64,000 bases of DNA. It comes from Sialis fuliginosa. Its lineage: Eukaryota > Arthropoda > Insecta > Megaloptera > Sialidae. The notes beneath the pieces were generated by a model. It saw nothing but the letters and a program-made list of their open reading frames with translations. It did not search any database and had not been told where the DNA came from. The DNA is taken from NCBI GenBank assembly GCA_961205875.1, contig OY540812.1, positions 17,174,001 to 17,238,000 of the forward strand, read 5' to 3'. Below are positions 12,941 to 25,577 of this stretch, piece by piece. Within the stretch, counting starts at the first letter, position 1. Every line of letters starts with the position of its first letter. The position numbers and the translations under genes were made by a program.

Positions 12941-15780
12941 TATTTTTTTCCATTTTTTAAATAATTTGTAATTGTCGTAGCATTGTTTTAGAAACAAGAT
13001 ATTTATTAAAAAAATGTTTCTAAATAACATACTTAATAGATTACCAAAAAGTTCTATCAAGTAAAAAAAAAATGCTTAAAAAACATATATTTCTTGGGGT
13101 TTTTCTGATCAACACACAACGAATTTAAAATTCAATTAATACCTACTAAGACATCATAACCATCATAACATTGTTGACTTGCTAATTTTGGTACCGAGCT
13201 ACCTATACAAAGATCGATTTTATCGAATATTTTAGTTTCACTTTCTTAATGACGTTTAATAATACCCAAATGGAAGAAAAATAAAAGTCAATTTAATAAT
13301 TAGTTATATCTAAAAAACTTCAAGAATTCAATAAAATGAAACTATGTTTGTATTTTCTTTGTTATAAAATTGATTGATGAAATATGTATAAATAAATTGT
13401 TGAGATACATGAATCTCAAACGGACTTTCTTTGATCTTATTGTTATATAGGTTTCTGAATAAGATCGCGAAATATCAAATCGAAGTGTGACGTGGGTTAA
13501 AGTCAAATAAAGTAAAACATTTATTTAGTAGGTATATTATATTATTTTCATTGTGCTTTCTGTTATAAATGTATTTAAACACAGTACCAAGGACTTTACA
13601 GTAGGCGCTAATGGAAATGATTAATAATTAAGTGATTCATTAAAACAAAGCTCTTCTCATTACCAAATTTAATAGTGATAATACGTATATTTGTTTATAT
13701 GGACACTGTATTAACAAACGACACATTTTATAATACATATATTAACATATCGTTCAAAACAAGCAATACACTCATATATTGTAATATCTATAATTTTATC
13801 TTCGCGTTTTCATTAATTTTAAACCAAATGATCTTCGAAAATGGACTCGTTATGTTTAACATTTTTATTTCCATTTAATTAATAGTTATTTAAAAAGATC
13901 TAACTAGTGAACTGAAATAAATTAATATCAAATAAAATTGCTAGGTTTATTTTTGAAATACAAAAATAAATCTAGATAATAAAAAATGGGAAGTCAAATG
14001 AATCAATGTTAAAATTACTCGGAATCGAAAATGAATAATATAGAATACTTATTGTTCCTTAAATTATATACATGTTGTTTTTTTTAAGTTGGTACAACCT
14101 AAAATAGCAAGAGAGCAAATCATTTTAGCGAAAAATGTTTCAGACAAAAGTTGTATATTTAGAGGGGGGTATTTAATGGTGAGTCATAAGGTAAACTTCA
14201 TTTTCAAAAGGTAACTTATGTATATTTATTTTTTGCATTTTTTTATGCATGTTGATTAATGAAAATTTCAAGATTTTTTTACTCAAAAACTATCAATTAA
14301 ATAGAAAAATTGTAAAAGGCAAAAGTTGTTTATTTTTAAGCAAAAAATCCCGGAGATTTTTTCTGAAATTTAAGTATCATGCATACAAAAATTGATGTTT
14401 TCAGAAAAAAAAATTCGAACAAAAATTTCATTTTTTTTTGTTTAGAATACGAATCTAGAAAAAATATAGGTTTTCATTTCAAAAAATGAAATTTATCTCC
14501 AATGTACTTGAATCTTACAATCAAGGTCAAAATTTTCATTACCATGAAATGTCCCCCTCTCAACAACATAGATATTATATTTAAAAAATCCTGTATATTA
14601 AATAAATATAAACTTATGTTATGTTAAGGGTCTCGTCTCGTCTTCCAAGAATATTATTTTAAACCTGAAATCTACGTTTAAAAAAGTGGCGTATTTTTTT
14701 CAATTCTTCCTAATGTATCAATTTTTAACAATTACTAATATAATTATAGTTATTAGTTTTTTAAAATTTACAGGACAATATTATCGTTAATTTCAACTAA
14801 ACATTTTAAAATGCATTACTTCGTGTGATATAATTTAAATTAACTTCATTAATTTTTCACATTTTTAGATAAAAAATAAACTCTTGCTTTGTTCAAATAA
14901 TAGATTTTCTACTGTACTCGTATTTACAATTAGTTATTACTTCTATCACATTTCAGGTGATTCGTGATAGTTAAATTATTACCAGTTTTCATCTGTTATT
15001 GTTTCTAAGAATTGAATTTATACGAAATTATAATTAACGAGGAAAATTTATTTTGAATATTAAAATAAATTCACTAGGCAGAATAATATAATATCCCATT
15101 TAAATGTATGATACGTTCATATCTTATTATTAAATATGAATGGTTTGTGAGTTTTGGTTTCTAGGTAGGTGTAAGTTTATTCTTAAGAAAATATACATAC
15201 ATACAAATATAGTAGGGCAAAATAAATTACTAATTGGAGCCCCTTGCAGGCGCCATTTTGGAGTAAGAAAAAATAAGATATAGGGTCAAATTCCACTGGT
15301 TTGGCTATACATTTTCACATGATACATACATACTTTAGCCCCTCCCCCTCAAACTTATTTTTATCAAAAAAGTCTAGAGGGCATCACTTTACATGTTCAG
15401 TAAAAATATTGAATGAAAAAGTACGGAAGGGTGACTAAATGAGATTAATAGGGTTTCTTTGGAACCCAAAAAAACAACCCCCTTAAAATTCTTAAAATTA
15501 TACGCAAGGTTAGACAAGGGCATACTAAAGTTGGATTTTAACTGGTCTTAATAGAGCAGTTATAATCTTACATGGGAAAAGGGTAAGGTATAGGAATATT
15601 TTAATATAGCAATTCGCAATTCCAACATCGTTATTCATGAATAATAAAATTGTTATTATTTATAATCAGTGAGTTGAAAAGTTTGAGGCCGATTGACTAA
15701 ATTAACTCAATGGTTATTTAAATTAATATATTGATTACACCGGTCATTCTCATATACACTGCATCTCTTGTTCAATTTAT
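12941..15780. other. Gene-free stretch with a large decayed fold-back
   Basis: No gene seen. Positions about 14090-14600 look like another member of the 4042-4681 fold-back family: a G-rich end near 14160 (AGAGGGGGGTATTTAATGG) opposes a C-rich end near 14545 (CATGAAATGTCCCCCTCTC), with similar internal words. The rest is AT-rich sequence without structure I can name. Confidence 0.4.
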
Positions 15781-15793
15781 TTTTTAACAAATT

Positions 15794-17040
15794 GAAACGG
15801 CACCTCCACCATATCAAATATTGCGTGTACCCAGAATACAAGAGATAACCCCGAATTATGGCTGATGATATTGAACGGCACCTCCACCATTTATAACACT
15901 GTTTACACCCAGAATTCAAAAGTATCATTCTCAAATCTTGATATTGGACTGACCAATTGTACTGTACTATTTCACACATAACGAGACAAGTGTCGTCAAA
16001 ATTTAAGTCGGTATCGTCTCGTTTTGGATTTTACAACTGACAATCTAGTCTTGGTCTCATCTCGCCTCGTTGAAAGCTAAATTTTTCTCTACTTTGTTAT
16101 AAGGTACTGGCACCAGTCTTGTATATGACCCCAGTAATGGCTATTTTTTAATTAAATGTACTGAATTAGAAATATTTGTTGATATTTGATTAATACCATT
16201 CCTGAATATTAATCTATATACATTTAACTGTCTTACAGCGTAATTTTATGACAACTGGCCAATAGGTGTCAAAATGGTAGACATTTAAACTAATTACAAC
16301 TGTTTTACATTGTTTCAAATTTGACGATTCTTTCTTTTATATCTTTTGTGTCGTAGTACTTATCATTTTGTAATCCTTAGCAAGTGTCCGTCCCTGCGTG
16401 CATATTACTTTATCCATTACTGGAGAAAAAAGATAAACAAAATAAAAGGTTACAATTTAAAAAACAAACTATATTTGCGGACTTTGGTAATTAAATTGAT
16501 TAAATAAAGAGTTACTTGTTATATTAGTAGCATGAGTTCATGAGAATTACAAAAAAAGCCCGTCAATCACAAGTACAGTAAACCTTGCTCTATAGCTGGT
16601 ATCAGTACTTTATATACAGAAACTTTTCATTCACATGTTCTTTTAATTAAAATTAAATTAAATGATTTCCATTGTATTTTACAATCATCAACGAACCTAG
16701 AATCATGTTCAAATACTAGTTTTGTCAAAATCTAAGCCACTCATCTCGGTGTGTAGCCCCAAGGCCCCAAATGAATATGCCTTATTTAAAAAGCCGTGCT
16801 TACAACTAGAAACTAAGTGTATCATCGTATTATGAAATATAGAAAGATACATCCCCCATTTAAGACACTGTGTTTACACCTAGTTTCAAAGAGAATCATT
16901 CCGGATCGTGATATTGAACAGAGAAAATATGCGTAGCTTATTTAAAAAGCTGTGCTTACACCTAGAACCCAAGAGAATCATCCTGGAATCGTGATATTGA
17001 ACAGAGAAAGTGTACGTGCCGCAATTTGAGAAGCCCTGCG
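15794..17040. repeat. Decayed ~70-85-bp minisatellite, interrupted by a MITE
   Basis: At least five diverged copies of a unit containing GTGTTTACACCTAGAA..., then AGAATCATTC..., then CGTGATATTGAACAGAGAA. Copies start near 15794, 15875, 16777, 16851 and 16927, with a partial sixth near 17009. The first two copies are separated from the rest by about 0.8 kb that includes MITE family A copy 3. The unit has no conserved open frame. Confidence 0.65.
16101..16611 (+). mobile_element. MITE family A, copy 3
   Basis: 511-bp copy with left end AAGGTACTGGCACCAGT and a decayed right end (TGGTATCAGTACTTT). It has small internal deletions relative to copies 1 and 2 and sits inside the minisatellite region. 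Confidence 0.85.
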
Positions 17041-17225
17041 TGGAGGTGTTCCCTCCTCCCCGTGGGTGCGAGGCCGTGGCGCTGTGAAGGCCGAGCTTGA
17101 CGCGTGCGTGCTATTGCCGTCCTTGTCTAGTGTAGCCATGGCGGCGTGCACACGGATTGCAGCGTCGCGCCGCGAGGAACATCCCGGCCAACCCCCCACA
17201 CCCTATACCGCTGATATAACCACCT
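17018..17225. promoter_or_regulatory. Isolated CpG-rich island 3
   Basis: Abrupt CpG-rich block directly following the last minisatellite unit. Open on several frames in both strands because of composition. No family is recognisable in any frame. A GCCATGGCGG word at about 17135 resembles a strong start context, but the frame stops after about 36 codons. Confidence 0.3.
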
Positions 17226-17235
17226 GCCCCACTAA

Positions 17236-18220
17236 CCGAGTGTATACTTAGAAACAAGTGCATGTACATGTTCGATACGTTGACAATTGCTGACAGGTTA
17301 CAACGCTCAGATGCAAATGTGACTAACAAGGAGACCTAATTCTGCGTTACAAACTTTGAGCATTGTCATATGTTGTGACATTTGAGAGGGCCCTAGTACA
17401 TTCCTTTTATGCATTTAAAACCAGCGAACGGGCATGCAATAAGTTTCGAATTGAAGCGTTTCTGATTTGAGCTCAAAATTGGAAAAAATTGATTATTTCA
17501 TAAAGTTTTTGGAGTTTTAATGCTAATTAAAATATCGTTTTATGTCATAGAAATTCTTTTCTTAACCTCCTTCAGTCATTTACATATTTTTAGTCAATAA
17601 AAAAGTATAGTTTATAGTTTTAAGTAAAAAACGGTTTAAAGTGTGAAAAAATGAACGAAAATGATAAAAAAATAAATATTGACTTAATTGAAGTCGGTTA
17701 AAAATGTAACGAATACACATTTTCTGGACTATTTTATAAGTGGACAACGATTTGATCGACAAACTTATTTAATATGTTAACAGCAACGTTTGTTAGTAAT
17801 GAATCCATTTATTTTTCAAGATTACGAATCAATAATCAAATATTATCCAATTCTTTATAAACCTTTTAACTTTACTCATTTTCCATATAGGATGAATATA
17901 TATTATAATATATATATATTTTATAGAAAACAAATTGAAGAAAAAAACATATTATATGCCGCGCCCTAACCTTCCTAACGTTACCGTGACATCAGAAAGA
18001 TTAAAAAGCTATAGATATACAGTATACATGCATGAAATAAAAGCTCAATTATTTGTTAGGAAACAGACGAAATCTGTTTTTACGAGTTAACAATCACAAA
18101 ACACCCCAAAACCATTAATACATGAAGAAAAAATTACACGTGTTTCAATAATAATCACCATCATCTAAATTAATATTGGAAAAATTATAATACTTTTTGG
18201 ATAGATATTTATTTAGATAT
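17236..18220. other. Gene-free AT-rich stretch
   Basis: Nothing beyond simple AT-rich sequence and a (TA)n tract near 17900. Confidence 0.4.
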
Positions 18221-18730
18221 AAGATACTGGCTCCAGTCTTGGATAGGACCCCAGTAATGGCTATTTTTTAATGAAATGTACTGAATTATAAATATTTGTT
18301 GATATCTGATTACTACCATTTCCGAATATTAATTTATATACATTTCACTGTCTAACAGCGTGATTTGATGACAATCGGCTAATAGGTGTCAAGTGTCAAA
18401 ATGGTGGACATTTAAACTAATTATTAGTATAATTTATTTATTAATTATTATATTATCATAGCAACTGCTTTACATTGTTCCAAATTAGACGATTTTTTCT
18501 TTTATATCTCGTTTTTCTTTATCCATTACTGGAGAAAAAACATAAACAAAATAAAAGGCTATAATTAAAATATATACATATTTGCGGACTTTGGTAATTA
18601 AATTGATTAAACAAAGAGTTACTTGTTTTATTAGTAACATGAGTTCATGAGAATTACAAAAAATAAACCCGTAAATCACAAAAACAGTAAACCTTGCTCT
18701 TATAGCGGCCATAACTGGTGCCAGTACTTT
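18221..18730 (+). mobile_element. MITE family A, copy 4
   Basis: 510-bp copy. Left end AAGATACTGGCTCCAGT, right end ACTGGTGCCAGTACTTT. The minus-strand short frame starting MAAIRARF is again open (75 codons). Confidence 0.87.
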
Positions 18731-21700
18731 ATTTATAATTAAAGGAGCAACTGTTATAGATATTAAACATAAATATTATAGAAAAATAAAATATGAACAT
18801 TATTTTTGATATGAATGTTTTTACTATCAAAGTTCGTATTACTGATTCATGATAACTGATAATTTTTGTTATAATGTAGAGAATAAAATTATTTTCTAAT
18901 AATGCCAGTTGTCGACTGGGTTGTTCTTTTTTCGACAGATCAGTAGCAGGGTTATATATTGCTATTTAACTGATATTTATAGAATATTGACGTAAAAATG
19001 CTGACTTTTGTAAAAAAATATTTAAAACGCTTATAAGTTTCAACTCATTGCATTTACACTTATACCTCTCTAGACTATTTTTATAGAGAATTAAATTTCC
19101 ATAAAATTAACAGATATTCCGAAAAGTATCAGAAGTCTTGCGACATCCATAGCAGATATTTTGTATTCATATTATTTGTGATGCAGATATAGCTTAAATT
19201 TAAATTATGTAGGTATAATTAATCAATCCTCAATAACGACATACCAGATATACTAGATATATTTACGTATGAAAATAAACGACTTTAAAGGATTACCTGT
19301 TTGATTAGTTATTATAATTGTTTCGCTCAATTATGGTAAATTTATGTAATTGTTTTATGCAGTTAGATATATTTTATTAATTGTTCATTACGTGACAGTA
19401 AATGCAAAACTAATTATAATTTCGATATAATCTGTAAAATCCTATGGTTGAATAGCTGAATATAGACATGCATTTTGTAAACAACTCATTTCCGTTTCAT
19501 TAAATTATTATTAAGTTACACATCCGTATAATTGGTTACAATTATTATAACGTATTGACACCGAGGACAAAATGAAATAAATTATGATGTAATTACTATA
19601 AATCTATTATCAAATAATATGTATGTGTGTTGAACCAATTGAAATTTTAAATAATATGGCTTATAAAACTATATCAATAATTATTTTATACAATACCTAC
19701 TAGCTTAAAAGTTCAAATATCGAGATGGTTTATTCTATAATTAGATAGTATGTAACCATAAAAATGTATGCATGTAATATTAATAATTCTATTGAACATA
19801 AAAAAAATATGGAAAGAATTATCAGTCATATATTTAAGGCTTGTATTTAAATGCACTTTTTTTAATCATAAACGCTTTTTTTAATCGTTTTCACTAATAA
19901 CTGCACGAAAAATAAAATATTCAACATAAAACAAATAGGGCGAGAGTAGAACACACTTCTAAGCAGAGTCCGGGGTGTGCAATATATTGAACTTAAAACA
20001 AATTATGTCATTTTGAATAAATAGTTTCCACCAAAAATTAAAAATTTGCACTAAATAATTCCACTAATGTTTTAATATTTTTTATGTGATTTTTCGATGT
20101 TTATTTATTCCATATTTTTTATGTATATTTGTTAAAATGAAGTGAAATTGTCAAAGATTTCCAAACAATTACGTTTGAAGAAATAAAAGAGTGTACCTAA
20201 TAATATTTTTATTTTGTAGGCTGCTAGAGCAGTAGTGTCGAACTCATATATGAACATTGGCCACCAAATTCAGTCTCAGAGTGTCTATGAACCGCAGCCC
20301 CTGCCCTCCCCCAAAATAGTCGAGCAAAAAAGGTATTTATGTAAGTATTTACCTATATACAAAAATAACTCATTTAAATACTAGTTATATTTTCTTTAAT
20401 GAATTTATAAAAAAATATTAATTTTAGGTAAAATGTTATATTGACTATTATTATTATTTAGGATGTTTTTTAAATGTGCTTTATATTTTTAAAAATTCTA
20501 TTTTACTAGTTATTTTAATTAAAAAAAAAACATTTTCAACCGCGGGTCGCATTTTAGAGTTTACAGGGTATTCCATTTAAAAAAGTTATACTTCAATATA
20601 TCTCTGAAATTCGACATTCAATTGTTTTTTTGAGACCGCCATTATTCATCCCGGAAAAAATCCGATACCGATCTTCTAGCACCAATAATAACAAAGTTAG
20701 CAATGATCCCTCGATTCTGGCGAACATTCTGCATATACGAGTATAGAGCAATTTGTCTAACCCGCGATGATATTTTTATTATAATTGATTTTCTACATAA
20801 AATCAATTTAAATACAAATTAATCTAAATTTATTGTCAAATGACATACGTTCATTTCGCTACGAGCTCTAATTTTGAACAGATTCAAAATTTTTAACATA
20901 CAAAAATTTTTTTATTCAGTTTTCGGTATTCTAAAAATATATTTCGAACTTAACATCTTTGTATGACTGCAATCTTAATTGTTAGAGGTGAAGATTGCCA
21001 AAAAACATCAATTCTCCGATATACTAATTGTTAGTAATACTTTTAGCCCACGAATAAGTTACAATATTTAATCCAGCCCTGCCTCAAAATAATTTACCCA
21101 CATCTAGAGTCTAAAATAAATTATTAATATTTTAATATCTAGTTCAAAATTTTGAAAAAGATGACTTCAAACATACATACATATGGTATTATTAAAATAA
21201 ACTATACTAATAACTTATTTCAACCATTATTCAAAAATATTTTTTAGAAATTAAAGAAATAAAAAAAATTCGTAGGTGCAGTTGAATGACCATTTTTTGG
21301 CTCGTCACTTCTCAAAAATAATATAAGTTTTCATAAAATAAGTAGGTCCTCTTTTTACAACACCCTACTTATTGGCACCTCCCTGTACCTTGGAACCCTG
21401 GGTAGTCTACCCAGGGTGCTAAGGGGGAAGGGGTCTCCCTCCCCCATAGCTCGCCACTGGGTCAGTAGTTTACAAAGTACTATTTTATTTCACAAATATG
21501 TTTCATGTAGGTACTGCTATTTAAACTGTAATGCAGATTTATTCTATCCCTATACTTTTATATTATATTTTATTTGGATGAACATAATAAATTGTTTATT
21601 ATTATTATTATTGTTCCTATGAAACTAATATAATGTTCAAAAATGGTATATATATTATCAAATCCTGATTTTACAGTTTAACATATAAAGAAAAAAATCA

Positions 21701-23446
21701 CGCTTTAGTTACCCCTTGTATGATTTTGCATAATAAATAGGGTAAATAATAACACGTCTATTATTAATCAGTTCGTTATTGTTTACCTAAATAAATAAGC
21801 GGATTTTAGCAAAACTAAAATTAACAATGCATAAACTAGTGATGCAGAGTTCATCATTAATAATATCGATAAGACCAATAATCCGGATGTCAAACTAGTA
21901 TCATTAATGCCTGTATTCATATTTAACGCACAAAATTACTCTCCAACAAATACAGAGATTAATATCTGCATGAAAACCAATTCCCAATGTAATTTATAGT
22001 GGATAATCTTGCAAAACATGTACATATATAATAAATGAGCTTATTTAAAAAAATATATTTAAATTAAAATACATCTGAAATAGGTATGTAAGTTTTAGTT
22101 TATAGATGGGGTGACGTATAATATGCAACCCCTTCCCTCGAAATGTCAGTTTAGCTATTTGAATTTAGTGAAATTCAGTAAATGATAATTGTTTTGAAGG
22201 GTTTAAATTTTTATATATATACAAATACGTACCATCCCATTTTCAACAAACTAATTTAAAAACCTGAGTACCTACCATTATTGTCTGTAATTCAGGTAGG
22301 TATAATTTATTAGCCATATAGGTACCTTTATTAAAAAAACGGTATCTATATTGATCAAAATCAACAAATATAACCTTATTTCACCCTTTTCATTAAAATA
22401 TATACCTATATATACGTAAGTACATAACTATAATCCAGTTCAGTAAAAGAAAAAAAAATTAGCAACATAAGTACAATAAAATATTACATAATATATACTT
22501 TAAATATTACCATAACCTTATACGTTGTACTTATTTGAAATAAACAAGTTTATAGTGAGTATGAACGTTGTTTCTGTAATACTTATGTGCTTATTTACCG
22601 GTACGAGTCAATCAATAGTCAGGTAGAACGCCGCCCTATGCATGAAGTATAGCTATATGCATAGCAAACTTCCTCTTCCATCAACTAACCCTTGACGAAC
22701 GAGTTCTCTTTGAATAAAGCATGAATCGAGGGTTCGAGCCCGGAAGGACATCGAAAATCCATCATACGATCACAGCTTCTAATTTATTTATGTCCCCACT
22801 AATTACTATAAACCGCCAGAATTGTGTGAACTTATGCATTCCGCTATACATTTCAGTTCAACAAATTGCAAACTATTGTGCATTTCTATTTTACATGTGT
22901 GTTCATTGTAATAATAATTCGCTTTCTATTTCATTGTTGATAAATATAATTTTAATTATGTTCTACTACTTCTACTATTTATCAAATAAAACATACATAC
23001 AGTTATAAAAATCATTGAACAGTTTTAATATTACCTGTAAAAACCGCAACAGCAATTCAATTAACACGTTGGTTCACAAAACCGTGCATAAATAGAAATT
23101 TTGTATATTAGCACTGTCAGGAACAAAAAGTGTCATTTATTTACTATTTCTTGTCCTCCCCGGATAGGACACACATCACAATTGCAAATAATAGAAGGAT
23201 ATGTTTTTGAAATTTTAAATTACATTTTTTTTTTATATACAACATTAGCCAGAAAGTAAAATTTTGCATACAAAAATCGCACCTTGATATTGTGCTTGCT
23301 CCCGCCTATGGGCGATAAAGTGAACTGAAATCTAGTAGTTCATCTTTTCGCCACCAGGTGATAATGTAAGTGTCGATTTGTAACATTTTGTAGAAATTAT
23401 TGTGTAATTAATATATATTTTATTTGTAGTATTTAATTTTATTACA
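18731..23446. other. Gene-free region upstream of the Rieske gene, with repeat fragments
   Basis: No gene seen. Positions about 20225-20550 have features of a decayed hAT-like element (AGTGTCGAACTC on one side, CCGCGGGTCGC on the other). Positions about 20566-21370 are bounded by CAGGGTATTCCA and the near-complement ACAACACCCTAC. A perfect 11-bp-arm palindrome lies at 21395-21417. A B-box-like word GGTTCGAGCCC lies at about 22731 without a convincing tRNA fold. A possible 5' UTR intron for the Rieske gene runs from a GTAAGTG near 23366 to the TTTGTAG ending at 23429. Confidence 0.35.
21395..21417. repeat. Perfect 23-bp palindrome
   Basis: ACCCTGGGTAG and its exact complement are separated by one base. 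A GGGGGAAGGGG/CCTCCCCC block follows immediately. Probably a remnant of a DNA-element end; no gene context. Confidence 0.6.
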
Positions 23447-24809
23447 ATGATTGTAATATCGAAATCTGGGAATTTAGCTCCATATCTAAAAGCTAGTGCT
23501 CAGGTTGTAGCAAATGGCTTAAAACCGTTGCGTTCTGCTATACCTGCTCTGGATAAATTAGTTGTTCCAGATAATCCAGACGTAATCAATAATTTTACAT
23601 TAATTAAAGCAGTTCCAAATGTTCATCTTAAAGTAAAATCAGGTGTCGGAGGTGAGTAATTGCATTTTAATTTTATTGGTTATGTAACAAATTAGGTTAT
23701 GTTTTTACACTTATGACGTTTTGCAGTCAAAACACAAGTACGATATGCCCATACGGATGTTCAAGTGCCAGACTTCACAGCATATAGACGTGAGAAAGTC
23801 AAATCACCACATTCGAAGAACGATACAGCAGATGAACGAAGAGCATTTACGTATCTTATAGTCGGAGGTACATATTTATAAAATGCTTTTTTTCATTCTA
23901 CATTTACTCCTTAATTAAAATGTATGTCTAGTTGTCTATTGTATAATTTATAGGTAAATACGAAGAATATGGGTGGACTGACGTCACAACTATCAAAAAT
24001 CACGTGGATGTGTTAGAATAGAGTATAATATGCTGTATCTGTAGTAACATATTAGAATTTTTATTTGACAGAATTATTTAATAACAGTTCGTTACAACGG
24101 AGATTGAATCCTCATTTTTATATTATATTAACCTCCTTTCGCTCCAATAGATTGCCCTAACCAAGGACAGTCAATGTTCATATTATCGGAGCCTCAATTC
24201 TATTCTGAAATCTGAATAACTATATATAAATTTCTCTATTTTTCAAGTAAGTACTAATTGGAACTAAATTTATCCTAGGTGGAGCAGTTGTATCTGCATA
24301 CGCAGCTAAAACAATTGTTGCTGAATTTATCAGTGTAATGAGTGCTTCTGCTGATGTATTGGCTTTAGCTAAAATTGAAGTCAAACTTGGAGATATACCA
24401 GAAGGAAAATCTGTTACATTTAAATGGCGTGGCAAGCCCTTATTCATTAGACACAGGTACTCTATCTAATTTATTTTAAGATAAAATTTAAAAAAATATA
24501 TTGTTTAATAAAAATTATAGAACTGCAGAAGAAATCGCCACAGAACAAAGCGTACCATTATCAGAGCTGCGAGATCCTGAACCAGACAGTGTTCGTGCTC
24601 AACGCCCAGAGTGGCTTGTTGTTATCGGTGTCTGTACTCACTTAGGTTGTGTACCAATTGCAAACGCTGGAGATTGGGGCGGCTACTACTGTCCTTGCCA
24701 CGGATCACATTACGACGCTTCCGGTCGCATTCGTAAAGGGCCTGCTCCGCTCAACTTAGAAGTGCCTACTCATGAATTCCCAGACGAAGGCACACTAATT
24801 GTAGGTTAA
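23447..24809 (+). CDS. RFeSP: Cytochrome b-c1 complex subunit Rieske (ubiquinol-cytochrome c reductase iron-sulfur subunit)
   Basis: Complete four-exon gene: 23447-23651, 23727-23867, 24279-24456 and 24521-24809. All introns are GT..AG and the phases close to 813 nt (270 aa), close to the usual insect or mammalian length. The protein carries electrons from ubiquinol to cytochrome c1 in complex III of the inner mitochondrial membrane. In order: a mitochondrial targeting region, the [14 protein letters not shown] segment (about 75-90), a single membrane helix near residues 110-140 with the conserved [14 protein letters not shown] hinge, and the Rieske fold. The 2Fe-2S ligands are C213 and H215 in CTHLGC and C232 and H235 in CPCHGS. 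C218 and C234 can form the structural disulfide. All key residues are intact. Intron 2 contains a repeat copy. The ATG at 23447 is the only in-frame start fitting the family N-terminus. Confidence 0.97.
23953..24230 (+). repeat. Interspersed repeat B, copy 1, in Rieske intron 2
   Basis: Shares GGTAAATACGAAGAATATGG, AATCACGTG and AGAATAGAGTA words in order, and a CCAATAGATTGCC block, with a shorter copy at 30113-30270. Words in the same order also occur in the element at 34637-34965. It lies wholly within the intron, so it should be spliced out. Confidence 0.65.
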
Positions 24810-24931
24810 TTACTAATATCATGTTATCTTAATTGTAACAATAGAAAATTATTATCCAGGTTTCTTTTTTAAAATCTATTTATTCAAATAACACAATTGT
24901 AAAATTTATTGTATCTGTTGTAAATAATAAT

Positions 24932-24937
24932 AATAAA
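24932..24937 (+). terminator. Poly(A) signal of the Rieske gene
   Basis: AATAAA about 120 bases past the stop codon, in an AT-rich 3' flank. It is the first such hexamer in a plausible place. Confidence 0.5.
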
Positions 24938-25007
24938 AAAATATACATTATTTAGTACTTTATTAATATATTTTATTCTCAATTAACCATCTATTTATAG
25001 ATAGAAT

Positions 25008-25194
25008 CAGGGCTGTGGAGTCGGTGTAAAAACCTACAACTCTGACTCCTACTCTTTTACTGTACTTGAAAATATATTCGCTTAAAAAAAAATAATGTGT
25101 AAAAACCATTGTTTAATTAATGGAGTCGGGAGTCAGAGTTGGTACCTCTCTACAGACTCCACCCAAAATTTTTCTGGTTCTGACCACAGTCCTA
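25008..25194. mobile_element. hAT-type MITE with 8-bp target duplication
   Basis: Begins CAGGGCTGTGGAGTCGG and ends with CCACAGTCCTA, giving inverted ends that agree except at two positions over the outer 11 bases. Flanks GATAGAAT (25000-25007) and CATAGAAT (25195-25202) match at 7 of 8 positions, as expected of a hAT insertion. Internal GACTCC/GGAGTC words recur in both orientations. It lies between the convergent 3' ends of the Rieske and zinc-finger genes. Confidence 0.8.
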
Positions 25195-25577
25195 CATAGA
25201 ATGACCCTGTGGTACCCTCCGGAAGAGAATTTATCAAGATAAATTTAAAAAACTCAATGGATTCCAATATCTAATGATAATTCGCTCTACAAAACCCACT
25301 GTATGTTAATTAATATAAGTTGAAATCAATACTATTGTTTACAGCTGTATGGTAAGTACTAAATTCCTGTAAATACATCAAAAAATATTTTTTTAATCCA
25401 AAAATTATAAGATTTATTTTCTTAATAAAATATGTTTTATAAAATATAATATGTATAATAACTATGCAAACAACAAGGCAATCATTTTCAATAAGGATTT
25501 TAGAATTAAATATTTCAATAGATCTTTAACATACATTAAAAATTTATTTTATTGTTTATGTACATCTACATGAGTAC

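Noticed and set aside
22700-22760. Possible tRNA or tRNA-derived SINE around GGTTCGAGCCC
   Set aside because: The B-box-like word is present, but I could not find a matching A box, acceptor stem or anticodon arm.
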